From positions 1,083,001 to 1,147,000 of the forward strand of contig NZ_LN614827.1 of the NCBI RefSeq assembly GCF_000953135.1: a DNA stretch of 64,000 bases, given 5' to 3'. The notes under the pieces were generated by a model. It worked only from the letters and a program-made list of their open reading frames with translations. It made no database searches and was not told the DNA's origin. Position 1 is the first letter of the stretch. Every line of letters begins with the position of its first letter. Of this stretch, positions 18,581-27,185 are shown one piece after another. The position numbers and the translations under genes are program-made. The stretch is from Legionella fallonii LLAP-10. Its GTDB lineage: Bacteria > Pseudomonadota > Gammaproteobacteria > Legionellales > Legionellaceae.

Positions 18581-19702
18581 ATGTTAGTAGGCGTTCCAAA
18601 AGAAATAAAACCACAAGAAAATCGTGTTGGCCTTGTTCCTTCAAGCGTTAGAGAAATCATTAGATCTGGTAGTTCTGTTCTTGTAGAAAAGGGAGCTGGT
18701 TTAGGCATTGGTATCTCTGATGATGATTATCGTCATGCTGGTGCTGAAATTGTAGATACTGCTGATGAGGTTTTTGACAGGGCCGAATTAATTGTAAAAG
18801 TAAAAGAACCTCAACCTATAGAATGCAAACGATTACGCGAGGGGCAAACTTTATTCACTTACTTGCATTTGGCTCCAGATCCTCAACAAGCTCGTATGTT
18901 AAAAGAGTCTGGTGTAACCGCTATTGCTTACGAAACTGTAACTCAAACTGATGGTGGTCTACCGTTATTAACCCCCATGTCTCAAGTTGCGGGCCGTATG
19001 TCTATCCAAGCAGGAGCTCATTGTTTGGAAATGGCTCAGGGTGGGAGCGGTGTTCTTTTAGGTGGAGTACCCGGTGTTGCCGCTGCTACTGTAGTTGTTA
19101 TTGGTGGAGGGGTAGTTGGAACTAATGCTGTTCGTATGGCTATGGGTATGGAAGCGCGAGTCGTCGTACTTGATCGTTCATTGCAACGTTTAAATGAATT
19201 AGACTTCCAGTTTGGTTCTAAATTAAATACCGTTTATTCTACGGCAGATGCAATAGAACACTATGTGGCCAGTGCTGACTTAGTGATTGGTGCAGTATTA
19301 GTACCGGGTGCAGCTTCTCCTAAATTAGTATCTAGGGCAATGCTCAAATCAATGCGCCCAGGATCCGTACTGGTTGATGTGGCTATCGATCAAGGCGGTT
19401 GCTTCGAAACCAGTCGTGCAACGACACATGAAGAGCCAACTTATGTAGTTGATAATGTAGTGCACTATTGCGTAGCGAATATGCCTGGCGCCGTGCCAAG
19501 AACCTCAACGTTTGCGTTAAACAATGCTACCTTACCTTTTGTTTTAAATATTGTTACTAAAGGGACTAAATTAGCCTTGTTAGATGATCATCATCTGCTT
19601 AATGGTTTGAATATTCATCAAGGTAAAGTGACTTATGAAGCAGTTGCTAGAGATTTAGATTATGAGTATTTTCCTGCCAATATAGCGTTAGCGGGTAGGT
19701 AG
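18581..19702 (+). CDS. ald: Alanine dehydrogenase
   Basis: Ald catalyses NAD-dependent reversible deamination of L-alanine to pyruvate. The 373-residue sequence matches the family throughout: [33 protein letters not shown], the Rossmann region [20 protein letters not shown] and the [19 protein letters not shown] active-site region. The start follows AAAAGGGAG. For Legionella, which lives on amino acids, this fits carbon entry from alanine. An 11-bp inverted repeat follows the gene. Confidence 0.97.
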   Translation: MLVGVPKEIKPQENRVGLVPSSVREIIRSGSSVLVEKGAGLGIGISDDDYRHAGAEIVDTADEVFDRAELIVKVKEPQPIECKRLREGQTLFTYLHLAPDPQQARMLKESGVTAIAYETVTQTDGGLPLLTPMSQVAGRMSIQAGAHCLEMAQGGSGVLLGGVPGVAAATVVVIGGGVVGTNAVRMAMGMEARVVVLDRSLQRLNELDFQFGSKLNTVYSTADAIEHYVASADLVIGAVLVPGAASPKLVSRAMLKSMRPGSVLVDVAIDQGGCFETSRATTHEEPTYVVDNVVHYCVANMPGAVPRTSTFALNNATLPFVLNIVTKGTKLALLDDHHLLNGLNIHQGKVTYEAVARDLDYEYFPANIALAGR

Positions 19703-19710
19703 TTTTCTTT

Positions 19711-19742
19711 TATCCCGTACAGTAAGCGGATTGTACGGGATA
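19711..19742 (+). terminator. Inverted repeat, likely terminator after ald
   Basis: TATCCCGTACA and TGTACGGGATA form an 11-bp stem around GTAAGCGGAT, starting 9 bases after the ald stop codon. There is no T-run after it, so termination efficiency is uncertain. Confidence 0.6.
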
Positions 19743-19853
19743 GTGATCTTATCACGCTCTCAAAGCACATTTTAATAGGGAAGAACGCTTCTGTGTTATT
19801 CAAAGCTTTCTCTTATTACACCGAGCCCTCTTTGTTATACCCGGTTCTCCTTT

Positions 19854-20041
19854 GTCATTCCGAGCCCACCCATGTCATTCCGAGCCCACCCGTGTCATTC
19901 CGAGCCTACCATGTCATTCCGAGCCCACCCGTGTCATTCCGAGCCTACCATGTCATTCCGAGCCTACCATGTCATTCCGAGCCCACCCGTGTCATTCCGA
20001 GCCCACCATGTCATTCCGAGCCCACCCGTGTCATTCCGAGC
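19854..20041 (+). repeat. Left array: ten copies of a 19/20-bp repeat
   Basis: GTCATTCCGAGC begins at 19854, 19874, 19894, 19913, 19933, 19952, 19971, 19991, 20010 and 20030. The linker alternates between CCACCCGT-like (20-bp period) and CYACCAT-like (19-bp period). The last copy runs into the longer sequence GTAGCGAGGAATCT. A CRISPR is excluded because repeats are contiguous and there are no unique spacers. Confidence 0.95.
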
Positions 20042-20073
20042 GTAGCGAGGAATCTCCCCAATGTGGAACGATC
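20030..20073 (+). repeat. Left inner inverted repeat of the GIY-YIG element
   Basis: It begins GTCATTCCGAGCGTAGCGAG and ends GTGGAACGATC. The right partner at 20513-20557 is its reverse complement with one inserted base and one or two mismatches. Its inner edge lies only two bases from the GIY-YIG stop codon. Confidence 0.93.
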
Positions 20074-20074
20074 T

Positions 20075-20365
20075 CTAACATATAGACCGATATAAATCAG
20101 CCCATTCAGGATTCAACGTGGCGATCAGATCTTCTTTCTTCTTTCGTGTCCACGCTTTAATTTGTTTCTCTCTTGTAATAGCAACCACAATATCGGAACA
20201 AATCTCATAATAGACTAATTGATTTACATTATATTTCTGGGTAAATCCTAACTGTGCCTTGTTCTTATGCTCATAGATACGACGTACTAAATTATTGGTT
20301 ACTCCAGTGTAGAGTACTGTGTGATGTGTATTAGTTAAAAGATAAATATAGTATTCCTTGCTCAT
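20075..20365 (-). CDS. Stand-alone GIY-YIG nuclease domain protein
   Basis: The 96-residue protein is a minimal GIY-YIG catalytic domain of the YhbQ/URI type: YYIYLL (Y6, Y8), LYTGVTNN (19-24), RRIYEHKN (R29), AITREKQIKAW (E66, the metal ligand) and NPEW (85-88). Such domains cleave DNA. The gene fits almost exactly between the inner inverted repeats: its stop codon (20075-20077) abuts the left repeat and its promoter must lie in 20366-20512 next to the right repeat. A role in propagating the surrounding repeats is an inference from this arrangement. The rest of 20366-20512 shows no gene. Confidence 0.88.
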   Translation of the reverse strand: MSKEYYIYLLTNTHHTVLYTGVTNNLVRRIYEHKNKAQLGFTQKYNVNQLVYYEICSDIVVAITREKQIKAWTRKKKEDLIATLNPEWADLYRSIC

Positions 20366-20512
20366 AGATATTCTCGCGACAATATTGGACTTTATGGTGT
20401 TTATTTATTTCCTAATAAATCGCAGGTATGCTACCAAAAAACTACTTGCCAGTCTTTATTTATTTTCTGGTTGTCGGTATTCGGCATCGCTCAGTTGTAA
20501 TATTTTTGTCAA

Positions 20513-20557
20513 GATCGTTCCATATTTGGGGAGATTCCTCGCTACGCTCGGAATGAC
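20513..20557 (-). repeat. Right inner inverted repeat of the GIY-YIG element
   Basis: It begins GATCGTTCCATATTTGGGGA and ends GCTCGGAATGAC, the reverse complement of 20030-20073 apart from a one-base insertion and a substitution near the CCCCAA segment. Confidence 0.93.
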
Positions 20558-20694
20558 ATGGTGGGCTCGGAATGACACGGGTGGGCTCGGAATGACACGG
20601 GTGGGCTCGGAATGACACGGGTGGGCTCGGAATGACACGGGTGGGCTCGGAATGACACGGGTGGGGCGGAATGACACGGGTGGGGCGGAATGCT
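20546..20694 (-). repeat. Right array: six perfect and two degenerate repeat copies
   Basis: GCTCGGAATGAC starts at 20546, 20565, 20585, 20605, 20625 and 20645, all separated by a GGTGG-containing linker. Two further copies near 20664 and 20683 have lost CT (GGGCGGAATG). The orientation is opposite to the left array. The right copies are nearly identical to each other (20-bp period), implying recent tandem expansion. Confidence 0.93.
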
Positions 20695-20720
20695 AGGAGT
20701 AATAAGACCAATATCAATGC

Positions 20721-20760
20721 AAAATAACCCGTAATGCTTAGCTGAATTACGGGTTATTTT
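20721..20760 (-). terminator. Bidirectional terminator after mrcA
   Basis: AAAATAACCCGTAAT and ATTACGGGTTATTTT form a perfect 15-bp inverted repeat with a 10-base loop, giving a T-rich tail on either strand. It ends 7 bases beyond the mrcA stop codon. Confidence 0.88.
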
Positions 20761-20766
20761 AGAAAT

Positions 20767-23154
20767 TTAAAATAAATTTTCTTCTATGAATGGTTGTTGT
20801 TGCTGCTGTTGTTGAGGATCATTCGTAGCATTATAAATAGGGGCCGGGTCTTGCTCTGCTGGCACCTCTTTATCGCGGAAATACTCAATGATTCCATTTT
20901 CTTGGTTTGGCTTAGCAAGCAATCCACTAACTGGATCAATACGAACAGCGACAACATTGTCAGGTTGTTTGACTTCTTTTTCTGGTTTACCTTTCAATGC
21001 TTCTTTCATGAAATCTATCCATAGAGGTAATGCAAGTCCAGCCGCATATTCATGTAGCGATTTAGGATTATCAAATCCTACCCATGCTGTTACCACTATA
21101 TCCGGAGTAAAACCAGCGAACCAAGCATCTACTTGATCATTGGTTGTTCCTGTTTTACCTGCAATGTCCTGACGATTAAGCACCCTTGCTGCACGTGCTG
21201 TACCATGTTGGATAACATCTTTCAATGCAGAGTTCATTAGAAAGGTGATATCTTCTGGGATGACGCGCGGCGCTGTTGTAGACGCATCGACCTTGTTGTT
21301 ATCACAAGGATTGCACACCACTGTTGGTTTTGCTTGTAGGAGAACTTTACCATCAGTATCAGTAATATGATCGATGAGATAAGGTTCTATTTTAAAGCCG
21401 CCGTTGGCAAAGACAGCATAAGCAGCAGTAAGATCCAGAGGACTTACCGACATGGTGCCTAGAGCTAAAGATAAACCTTTAGGGAGCGCTTTTTTATTAA
21501 ATCCAAAGCGAGTTAAGAAATCTATAGTGTAATCTATACCTATGTCATCAAGAATTCTAATAGATACTAGGTTTTTAGATTGAACTAGAGCTTGTTTTAA
21601 ACGGGTAGGGCCGTTAAATTTGAGGTTCACATTATGGGGGCGCCATAGATTAGGTTGGCTGGGATCATCAACAACGATAGGCGCATCATTAATTAATGTG
21701 GCCAAATTATAACCATTATTTAAAGCGGCCGCATAAACAAAAGGTTTAAAGCTAGAGCCGGGCTGCCTGCTCGATTGAGTTGCTCGGTTAAATTTACTTT
21801 TTTGGAAGTTGAATCCGCCAACTAGAACTTCTATAGCGCCATTTTTAGGATTAAGAGCAACCATAGCTGATTCGGCTTCTGGAATTTGAGCCAATTGCCA
21901 TTTGCTATCGGTTGAGTGAACATAGACTATGTCTCCAAGTGCAACAACTTGTTGTGCTTTACGTGGAGATTTTCCTACCCAGCCATTTTTGAGAGCTGGT
22001 CTCGCCCATGATAAACCTTCCCAGGGGATGATAATGGTATGGCCATTCTGCAGGGCTGCTGTAGCTTCCTTTTCCCTTACATCGATAATAACTGCAGGAA
22101 CTAAGGTATTTAGTTCAGGGTATTGTGCAAGGTGCTTTTGTCTAGTTTTAGGAGACTGGCTGTCTTTTTCGCCAATATTGGCAATTGGGCCTCTATAGCC
22201 ATGGCGGTGATCGTAGGCTATTAGATTTTTTTCTACTACTTGATTCGCGATATTTTGTAGTTTGCCATCGATGGTTGTATAGACTTTATAGCCTTTGGTA
22301 TACGCATCAGGGCCAAAATTATCGTATAAAGATTGACGTATCATTTCAGCTACATAAGGAGCTCGTACTTCAATATTGGTTCCATGATATTTTGCAGTAA
22401 TGGGTTGATTAATCGCATTTTGATACTGCTCTTCATTGATGTAATGTTCTTCTAATAAGCGCTCCAATACATGGTCACGGCGTTTTTTAGCCGCCAGGGG
22501 GTTGGCAATTGGGTTTTGCGTTGAAGGAGCTTGAGGAAGACCTGCTATCATAGCAAGCTCTGCTATATTGAGCTCTTTAAGTGGCTTTCCAAAATAAACC
22601 ATCGCTGCAGCACCAACACCGTAGGCGCGGTTACCTAAATAAATTCGGTTTAAATAAAGCTCTAAGATTTTTTCTTTACTTAATTCCCTGTCTATTTTAA
22701 TAGCCAGCATGATTTCATTGAATTTACGTAAGAAAGTCTTTTTCCTGCTTAAGAAGAAGTTACGAGCCACTTGCATGGTGATAGTACTGCCACCTTGAGA
22801 TTTGGTACCTGTTTTGAGCATACGTACCGTGGCACGTCCTAGACCCATGATATCAACGCCGGGGTGCTCAAAAAATCGTTGATCTTCGGTGGCAATTAAG
22901 GCATGAATTAATGTTTGTGGGATTTCATCATAGGTCACCGGAATACGTTTTTTCTCGCCATATTCTTGAATTAATAAGCCTTCTTTACTAAAGATCTGTA
23001 GAGGTACTTGTAACTGCACTGTTTTCAGTGAGTCTACATTGGGTAGTTGGCTTTCAAGATAAAGGTATAAAAGACTACCGGCTACTAATAAAAGAAAAAC
23101 TAGGCTCATCAGCGCCCAAAGACCCTTACGCCAGAAGTATGCCATTTTTTTCAT
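20767..23154 (-). CDS. mrcA: Penicillin-binding protein 1A, bifunctional peptidoglycan synthase
   Basis: The 795-residue class A PBP has a cytoplasmic/TM anchor (about 11-33), a GT51 glycosyltransferase domain with catalytic E90 in EDQRFFEHPGVD, an OB-like insert, and a transpeptidase domain with S467-SFK470, SKN and K667-TGTT. It polymerises and crosslinks peptidoglycan in elongation. The C-terminus is a glutamine tract (about seven Gln) before FIEENLF, encoded by a CAA/CAG repeat. The ATG start (MKKMAYF) could alternatively be the Met at position 4. It is monocistronic with a strong terminator downstream. Confidence 0.96.
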   Translation of the reverse strand: MKKMAYFWRKGLWALMSLVFLLLVAGSLLYLYLESQLPNVDSLKTVQLQVPLQIFSKEGLLIQEYGEKKRIPVTYDEIPQTLIHALIATEDQRFFEHPGVDIMGLGRATVRMLKTGTKSQGGSTITMQVARNFFLSRKKTFLRKFNEIMLAIKIDRELSKEKILELYLNRIYLGNRAYGVGAAAMVYFGKPLKELNIAELAMIAGLPQAPSTQNPIANPLAAKKRRDHVLERLLEEHYINEEQYQNAINQPITAKYHGTNIEVRAPYVAEMIRQSLYDNFGPDAYTKGYKVYTTIDGKLQNIANQVVEKNLIAYDHRHGYRGPIANIGEKDSQSPKTRQKHLAQYPELNTLVPAVIIDVREKEATAALQNGHTIIIPWEGLSWARPALKNGWVGKSPRKAQQVVALGDIVYVHSTDSKWQLAQIPEAESAMVALNPKNGAIEVLVGGFNFQKSKFNRATQSSRQPGSSFKPFVYAAALNNGYNLATLINDAPIVVDDPSQPNLWRPHNVNLKFNGPTRLKQALVQSKNLVSIRILDDIGIDYTIDFLTRFGFNKKALPKGLSLALGTMSVSPLDLTAAYAVFANGGFKIEPYLIDHITDTDGKVLLQAKPTVVCNPCDNNKVDASTTAPRVIPEDITFLMNSALKDVIQHGTARAARVLNRQDIAGKTGTTNDQVDAWFAGFTPDIVVTAWVGFDNPKSLHEYAAGLALPLWIDFMKEALKGKPEKEVKQPDNVVAVRIDPVSGLLAKPNQENGIIEYFRDKEVPAEQDPAPIYNATNDPQQQQQQQPFIEENLF

Positions 23155-23261
23155 AGAGTTTAATTACTGTTGAATATGAATAGTGCAACATTATACAGTG
23201 ATTTTGTACAATATTGCGAGTTTTGTAGGGAAAAAGGCTGCATATGAGGGAGAGATTGTAT

Positions 23262-23299
23262 GTTTCATTGATCTATTATATAGAACAGATCAATGAAAC
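23262..23299 (-). terminator. 13-bp inverted repeat after the coiled-coil gene
   Basis: GTTTCATTGATCT (23262-23274) and AGATCAATGAAAC (23287-23299) form a perfect 13-bp stem around a 12-base loop, 10 bases past the stop of the minus-strand gene at 23309. It is AT-rich without a clear T-run, so it is a possible terminator or a protein-binding palindrome. Confidence 0.5.
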
Positions 23300-23308
23300 G
23301 TGGGTACC

Positions 23309-24379
23309 TCATTCTATACCTATTGTTGGTGATCTTGCTACGGTTGCTTCTTGTGTAATTTCTTGTTTTTGCGTCAACAATCTTTGAGCATACATTGCAC
23401 TGAAGAAAGGGCCGTATGTGCCAAATGTAGTTAATGGCTTGTTGCCGTTTTGTTTTTCGAGTCGAGTTATTGTTACTTTTTGTTTTTGGATAGTCTCTTC
23501 ATTCTCACTAGCAGTTTTTTCTAAGGCTCTTATCCGTGCTTCAGCTTCTTCTAACTTTAGTGCTAAAGTTTCTGCTGTTCTACTTGGTTCTATTGGTTTA
23601 GATTCGGTTTGTCTTAGTTGATCAGTCAATGACTCAATAGTTTGGGCTTGTTCTCTTATTGTGGCATTAGCCTGCTCAATCTTTGGTTTCAGGTCTTCTT
23701 TAATTGTTGTTTCCAGTCCGGTTATTTGTTCTTGGAGTTTTACATTTGTTGCTCTAAGTTCTGGAACTGATAAAGCATTCTCATGTCCAGTGCACAGATC
23801 TTCAGCTAAAGCAGCGATTTCTTCCTGAGAAGTATGGACAGTAACATTTAGTCTCAACAATACTTCATCTTTTAGAAGCTCACCTGAGTTACATAAGGAA
23901 GGGCCGTAATAAGCGTCATTTTTTAAACCGGGTAGTGAAACCTCTTTAGGCGGAGTATTTGTACCTTCAGGAGTAAGTTCACAATATCTTACGTTGAGGG
24001 TTTTACTTTTACCTGTAATTATCAATTGTTGGAAATCGCTTAGCATGTTTTTGATTTGTTCTTTATATTTTATCAATTGACTATCACCAAATGATTTTTG
24101 TTGGCTTTGCATTAAGTTAAGGAACTTAATTTGATGCAGGATATAAAAGAGGAGCGGTCTACGCAGACGATAGGTATCAGTGCATTCTTTAATTAGCTCG
24201 GTAAGGCGTTTATCATATGAGGGCTCTTCAGCTTTCATTATTAGTGTTGCTATTCCACGAGATTTGTTTAATCGAGCTTGAGGTATAGTCTCAGTAACTA
24301 ATACATTGGTGCCTTGAGTATCGTGGTAGGTGACTATAAGTGCTGCAAGTGAATATATTAAATCTTCCAATCTTGTCAT
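23309..24379 (-). CDS. Coiled-coil protein, candidate effector
   Basis: The 356-residue protein has a helical globular N-terminal half (MTRLEDLIYSLAALIVTYHD..., with RLRRPLLFYILHQIKFLN near 90-110) and a long coiled coil at about 205-315 rich in Glu, Lys and Thr (LQEQITGLETTIKEDLKPKI). The C-terminus ends TQEATVARSPTIGIE. No membrane span or enzyme motif is apparent. The ribosome-binding site AAGGAG is good. It is flanked by mrcA and a carrier-like gene. Function is unknown; the coiled coil and solitary setting fit a type IV substrate. Confidence 0.6.
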   Translation of the reverse strand: MTRLEDLIYSLAALIVTYHDTQGTNVLVTETIPQARLNKSRGIATLIMKAEEPSYDKRLTELIKECTDTYRLRRPLLFYILHQIKFLNLMQSQQKSFGDSQLIKYKEQIKNMLSDFQQLIITGKSKTLNVRYCELTPEGTNTPPKEVSLPGLKNDAYYGPSLCNSGELLKDEVLLRLNVTVHTSQEEIAALAEDLCTGHENALSVPELRATNVKLQEQITGLETTIKEDLKPKIEQANATIREQAQTIESLTDQLRQTESKPIEPSRTAETLALKLEEAEARIRALEKTASENEETIQKQKVTITRLEKQNGNKPLTTFGTYGPFFSAMYAQRLLTQKQEITQEATVARSPTIGIE

Positions 24380-24785
24380 GTAAAACTCCTTTTAACCCTG
24401 AAAGTGAAAATTCAAAATGAAAAAATCCATTACAAATTGCTATTTCACTATATTAAATGTTTTTATGGAGTGCAAGTGTTTCTGACTAAGTACATAATTA
24501 AGAAAAAACGTACAATTTGTTATTTGTTTTTTATATGATTTACCAGAAATTAAGAAGGTATTGAAAAGACAGACTATGTCTACAAAATTAAATTATAATG
24601 TTTTCATTAAAGGGGCAAGACTTTAATGCTTGTTTTTTCGTGGGAAGCAAATGGAGCTACATCAAGGTTTGGTATAATTACCTTGAATTAGGTTTTGTCG
24701 GGCAATTTTTTGCCCGACTTTATCAGAATGGATGCCGCGAATAAGTCGTAGCACGTTGATGGTAGACGTGAATGGTCAATACGCT
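24380..24785. other. 406-bp intergenic region with short palindromic repeat (copy 3)
   Basis: The only structure I can support is the inverted repeat GTCGGGCAA...TTGCCCGAC at 24698-24718, a member of the dispersed palindrome family, followed by TTTATC. It lies beyond the 3' end of the carrier-like gene and may terminate it. No gene is seen in the remainder. Confidence 0.65.
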
Positions 24786-25628
24786 CTAAACCTTTGGTGT
24801 AGAAGATGGTTTAACAAAAGTGTTATATAGTTCTTGTCCTTCTACTAATAAGCCGCCAGCAATAGTCGTTGTTACCGTTCGAGGAAGAGCGCCTTTAAAA
24901 TAAAATGAAAAACGCTGCAAAACACTCGTCGTTGGCTTTTGATTCCAAATATCTTTGGCATGTTGGATATAACTTTTTATTGGAGTCGGTTCAGTAAGTC
25001 CTAGCTGTTTTTTCGAACGTAATTGATTCAATGGAGTACTCAGCATGCCATAAGAACCTGCGGTTAATATTAACGCTAATCCTTCAGCGTGCTCTCTTTT
25101 TAGTCCTCGCTCACTAAAGTAGGAAGCAAGTATAGGGATTGCCGTTAAATAGATGGTAGACCAAGCCCCCTCACGGAGCATTGTTGCGGTTCCCCCTTTA
25201 AACAAAGAAGCATAACCATGATGTTTTATCATCATTTCTCGGGTTTTTTTTGATGAGGGTAATTTTGCAAATTGTTTGTTCTGCGCTACGGCATCAAAAG
25301 GCGTGTTTGCCAAACCAGAGAAAGCTCCTGCAGTAAATGAGGTTGCAAAATCATAAAAGGATGAGGTTTGACCTGAACTAGGCTGTAACAATCGTTTGAT
25401 GAAAAAAACCGTAGCGTAAGAGGGAACTGCAGAGCTTGCGTATTCAGTTGCTCCTGCCATCGCATTACGCCATACCATAGGTTTATCATTCATTACATGA
25501 TTGGTCCAATTGAGCAGGGGAGTAACTGCTGCCATAACGCTTGCACCTAAGAGCGGGCCTTGTACAAAAGGGAGTTGCGCTATTTGTTGCCAGGCATACA
25601 GCTTGGGTTGTTCTGTTTTTTCTTTCAT
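24786..25628 (-). CDS. Mitochondrial-carrier-family-like protein, LncP-type candidate effector
   Basis: The 280-residue protein has six hydrophobic segments in three repeats, as in eukaryotic mitochondrial carriers. Repeat signatures are degenerate but recognisable: GAFSGLANTPFDAVAQNKQ and GSYGMLSTPLNQLRSKKQ (PX[DEN] helix bends), each followed by the matrix-loop pattern YASLFKGGTATMLREGAWST or FYFKGALPRTVTTTIAGGLL. This family is essentially absent from bacteria. The known exception, the Legionella nucleotide carrier LncP, is a Dot/Icm effector that goes to host mitochondria. The C-terminal tail VEGQELYNTFVKPSSTPKV is polar, as expected for translocation. The transported substrate cannot be told. 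Confidence 0.75.
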   Translation of the reverse strand: MKEKTEQPKLYAWQQIAQLPFVQGPLLGASVMAAVTPLLNWTNHVMNDKPMVWRNAMAGATEYASSAVPSYATVFFIKRLLQPSSGQTSSFYDFATSFTAGAFSGLANTPFDAVAQNKQFAKLPSSKKTREMMIKHHGYASLFKGGTATMLREGAWSTIYLTAIPILASYFSERGLKREHAEGLALILTAGSYGMLSTPLNQLRSKKQLGLTEPTPIKSYIQHAKDIWNQKPTTSVLQRFSFYFKGALPRTVTTTIAGGLLVEGQELYNTFVKPSSTPKV

Positions 25629-26116
25629 AAGCCATCCTTAAAAACTATTGATTAAGTGTTTTAATAGTTCTGCGGGTACATCCACGCCTAGCAGGCGCAG
25701 ACAATAATCCCACTAGGCAATAGGCTCGAAAATGAGGACAATAATAGAAGAAATAAAAAGACCCACCACCTGAGAAGGCATAAATTTAATTATGTTGAAA
25801 TAAGGCGAGTTGGTCATTTAGGTGATTTAATGTGTATTTTATGTTCTTTTGAACCTATCATGTTATTTTCTATAATGCAAGAGAAAAATAATTAATTTTT
25901 CAATCATTTATATGCATGAATGTCACGAGCAAGTGGAGGTACTTTGGCAGAAGGGAATGGTTAATACGACCTATCTTTTGAATAGATCCCTATTATTTGA
26001 AAAAGGTTCCAATTTTTAATGGGTTACGTTACTATTTTACCGTAATAACTGCGTCTAAGTTTTATTTTTGTAGCCATTACGAGTGCTGCTCAGAGGACAT
26101 AGGGAGATTAATGTAA
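25629..26116. other. 488-bp intergenic region between divergent carrier and pilM genes
   Basis: This must contain both promoters. AT-rich with no gene. No sigma-54 site was found: TTTGGCAGAAGGGAATGG near 25952 lacks the -12 TTGC. AGGGAGATTA at 26101 is the pilM ribosome-binding site, followed by a minimal ATG-TAA unit at 26111-26116. Confidence 0.5.
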
Positions 26117-27181
26117 GTGCTCAAACTCTTTAGACCCCAACATCATTCAGTTTTGGGAATAGACATCAGTTCATCCGCGGTGAAAATCTTAGAAATTTCT
26201 GGTTCTGGAGAAGCGCTATGCGTCGATGGTTACGGGCGTGAAAACTTGCCCCCTTTTGCTCTCGACGGCAATTTGATTAAAGATACTGAAGCCGTTGCCA
26301 ATTGTATCAAGAAAGTACTCTTAAAATCACGATTAACTTCTAAGAATGCGGCATTAGCAGTTCCTGATTCTGTGGTCATTAATAAAGTAGTGCAGATTAA
26401 TGATGGTCTCAATGATCAAGAAATGGAAGAACTTGTTATTATTGAAGCAGATAAATATATTCCCTATCCTATAGATGAAATTAACCTTGATTTTGAGATT
26501 CTGGGGCATTCTGCTAAAAACTCAGCCATGTTAGATGTGTTAATAGTCGCGTCAAGAGCAGAAAATGTTCATCGTAGGGCTGAGGTTGCTGCTCTTGCTG
26601 GTTTGACTGCTACCATTATTGACGTAGAGTCTTATGCGGTAGAACGAGCCGCTCTGCAGCTAGCAAAGGACTTACCAGCAAGCGGACAGGATAAAATAGT
26701 CGCTATTGTCGATATTGGAATGCGGTTTTGTCATTTGTTTGTTCTTGATGGCATGAAGTTAATCTTTTCTAGAGAGGAAAAGTTTGGCGGTATGCAGCTG
26801 ATCGAGGCCATTGCCGAACACTATAAAATGACTCCAGAACAAGCAATGGAGGCAAAAGAACAAGGAACGCTACCTAATGATTATGATTCCGAAGTACTAA
26901 CACCGTATAAAGAAATGCTCTTGTTACAGATTAAGCGCACTTTGCAATTTTTCTATTCAACAAGTCAACATGGTTTTGTTGATCACATTTTATTGGCAGG
27001 AGGTGGGGCAAGACAGTATGGGTTAGATACTTTAATTCAAGAGCAATTAGGAGTTATGACTACTGTTGCCAACCCTTTGGCTCGCATGTCTATGAACAAA
27101 ACGATTAATCTTGAGGCTATAAAGAATGATGCTCCTGCATTGATGGTGGCTTGTGGATTAGCTCTAAGAAATATAGAGTGA
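26117..27181 (+). CDS. pilM: PilM, type IV pilus inner-membrane platform protein
   Basis: PilM is a cytoplasmic actin/FtsA-like ATP-binding protein that binds the N-terminal tail of PilN. The 354-residue protein shows VLGIDISSSAVKILEIS (phosphate 1), IVDIGMRFCHLFVLDG (phosphate 2) and ILLAGGGARQYGL (adenosine). The start is a GTG at 26117 directly after an ATG-TAA unit. It is the first gene of pilMNOPQ; pilN starts 4 bases after its stop. Confidence 0.95.
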   Translation: MLKLFRPQHHSVLGIDISSSAVKILEISGSGEALCVDGYGRENLPPFALDGNLIKDTEAVANCIKKVLLKSRLTSKNAALAVPDSVVINKVVQINDGLNDQEMEELVIIEADKYIPYPIDEINLDFEILGHSAKNSAMLDVLIVASRAENVHRRAEVAALAGLTATIIDVESYAVERAALQLAKDLPASGQDKIVAIVDIGMRFCHLFVLDGMKLIFSREEKFGGMQLIEAIAEHYKMTPEQAMEAKEQGTLPNDYDSEVLTPYKEMLLLQIKRTLQFFYSTSQHGFVDHILLAGGGARQYGLDTLIQEQLGVMTTVANPLARMSMNKTINLEAIKNDAPALMVACGLALRNIE

Positions 27182-27185
27182 GAAA

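Larger units (their letters stand above)
19811..20707. mobile_element. Composite inverted-repeat element carrying a GIY-YIG nuclease gene
   Basis: The outermost 9 bp are TCTTATTAC (19811-19819) and GTAATAAGA (20699-20707), exact inverted repeats. Inside them lie opposed arrays of GTCATTCCGAGC-based repeats, then near-perfect 44/45-bp inverted repeats (20030-20073 and 20513-20557), then one GIY-YIG gene. The symmetry suggests a unit that moves or expands as a whole. No transposase gene, and no target duplication that I could define, was found. Confidence 0.65.

Noticed and set aside
19793..20095. Plus-strand open frames across the left repeat array giving proline- and serine-rich repeat peptides
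   Set aside because: They are translations of the 19/20-bp repeat in two frames, with no ribosome-binding site and no support beyond the repeat itself.
19854..20694. Possible CRISPR array
   Set aside because: Repeats are only 12 conserved bases, linkers are not unique spacers, arms are inverted, and no cas gene is present.
20456..20717. Minus-strand open frames across the right repeat array
   Set aside because: They are the same repeat read in the other orientation and include the inverted repeat; no start context.
25940..25965. TTTGGCAGAAGGGAATGG as a sigma-54 site for pilM
   Set aside because: The -24 half is fair but the -12 TTGC is absent at the required spacing.
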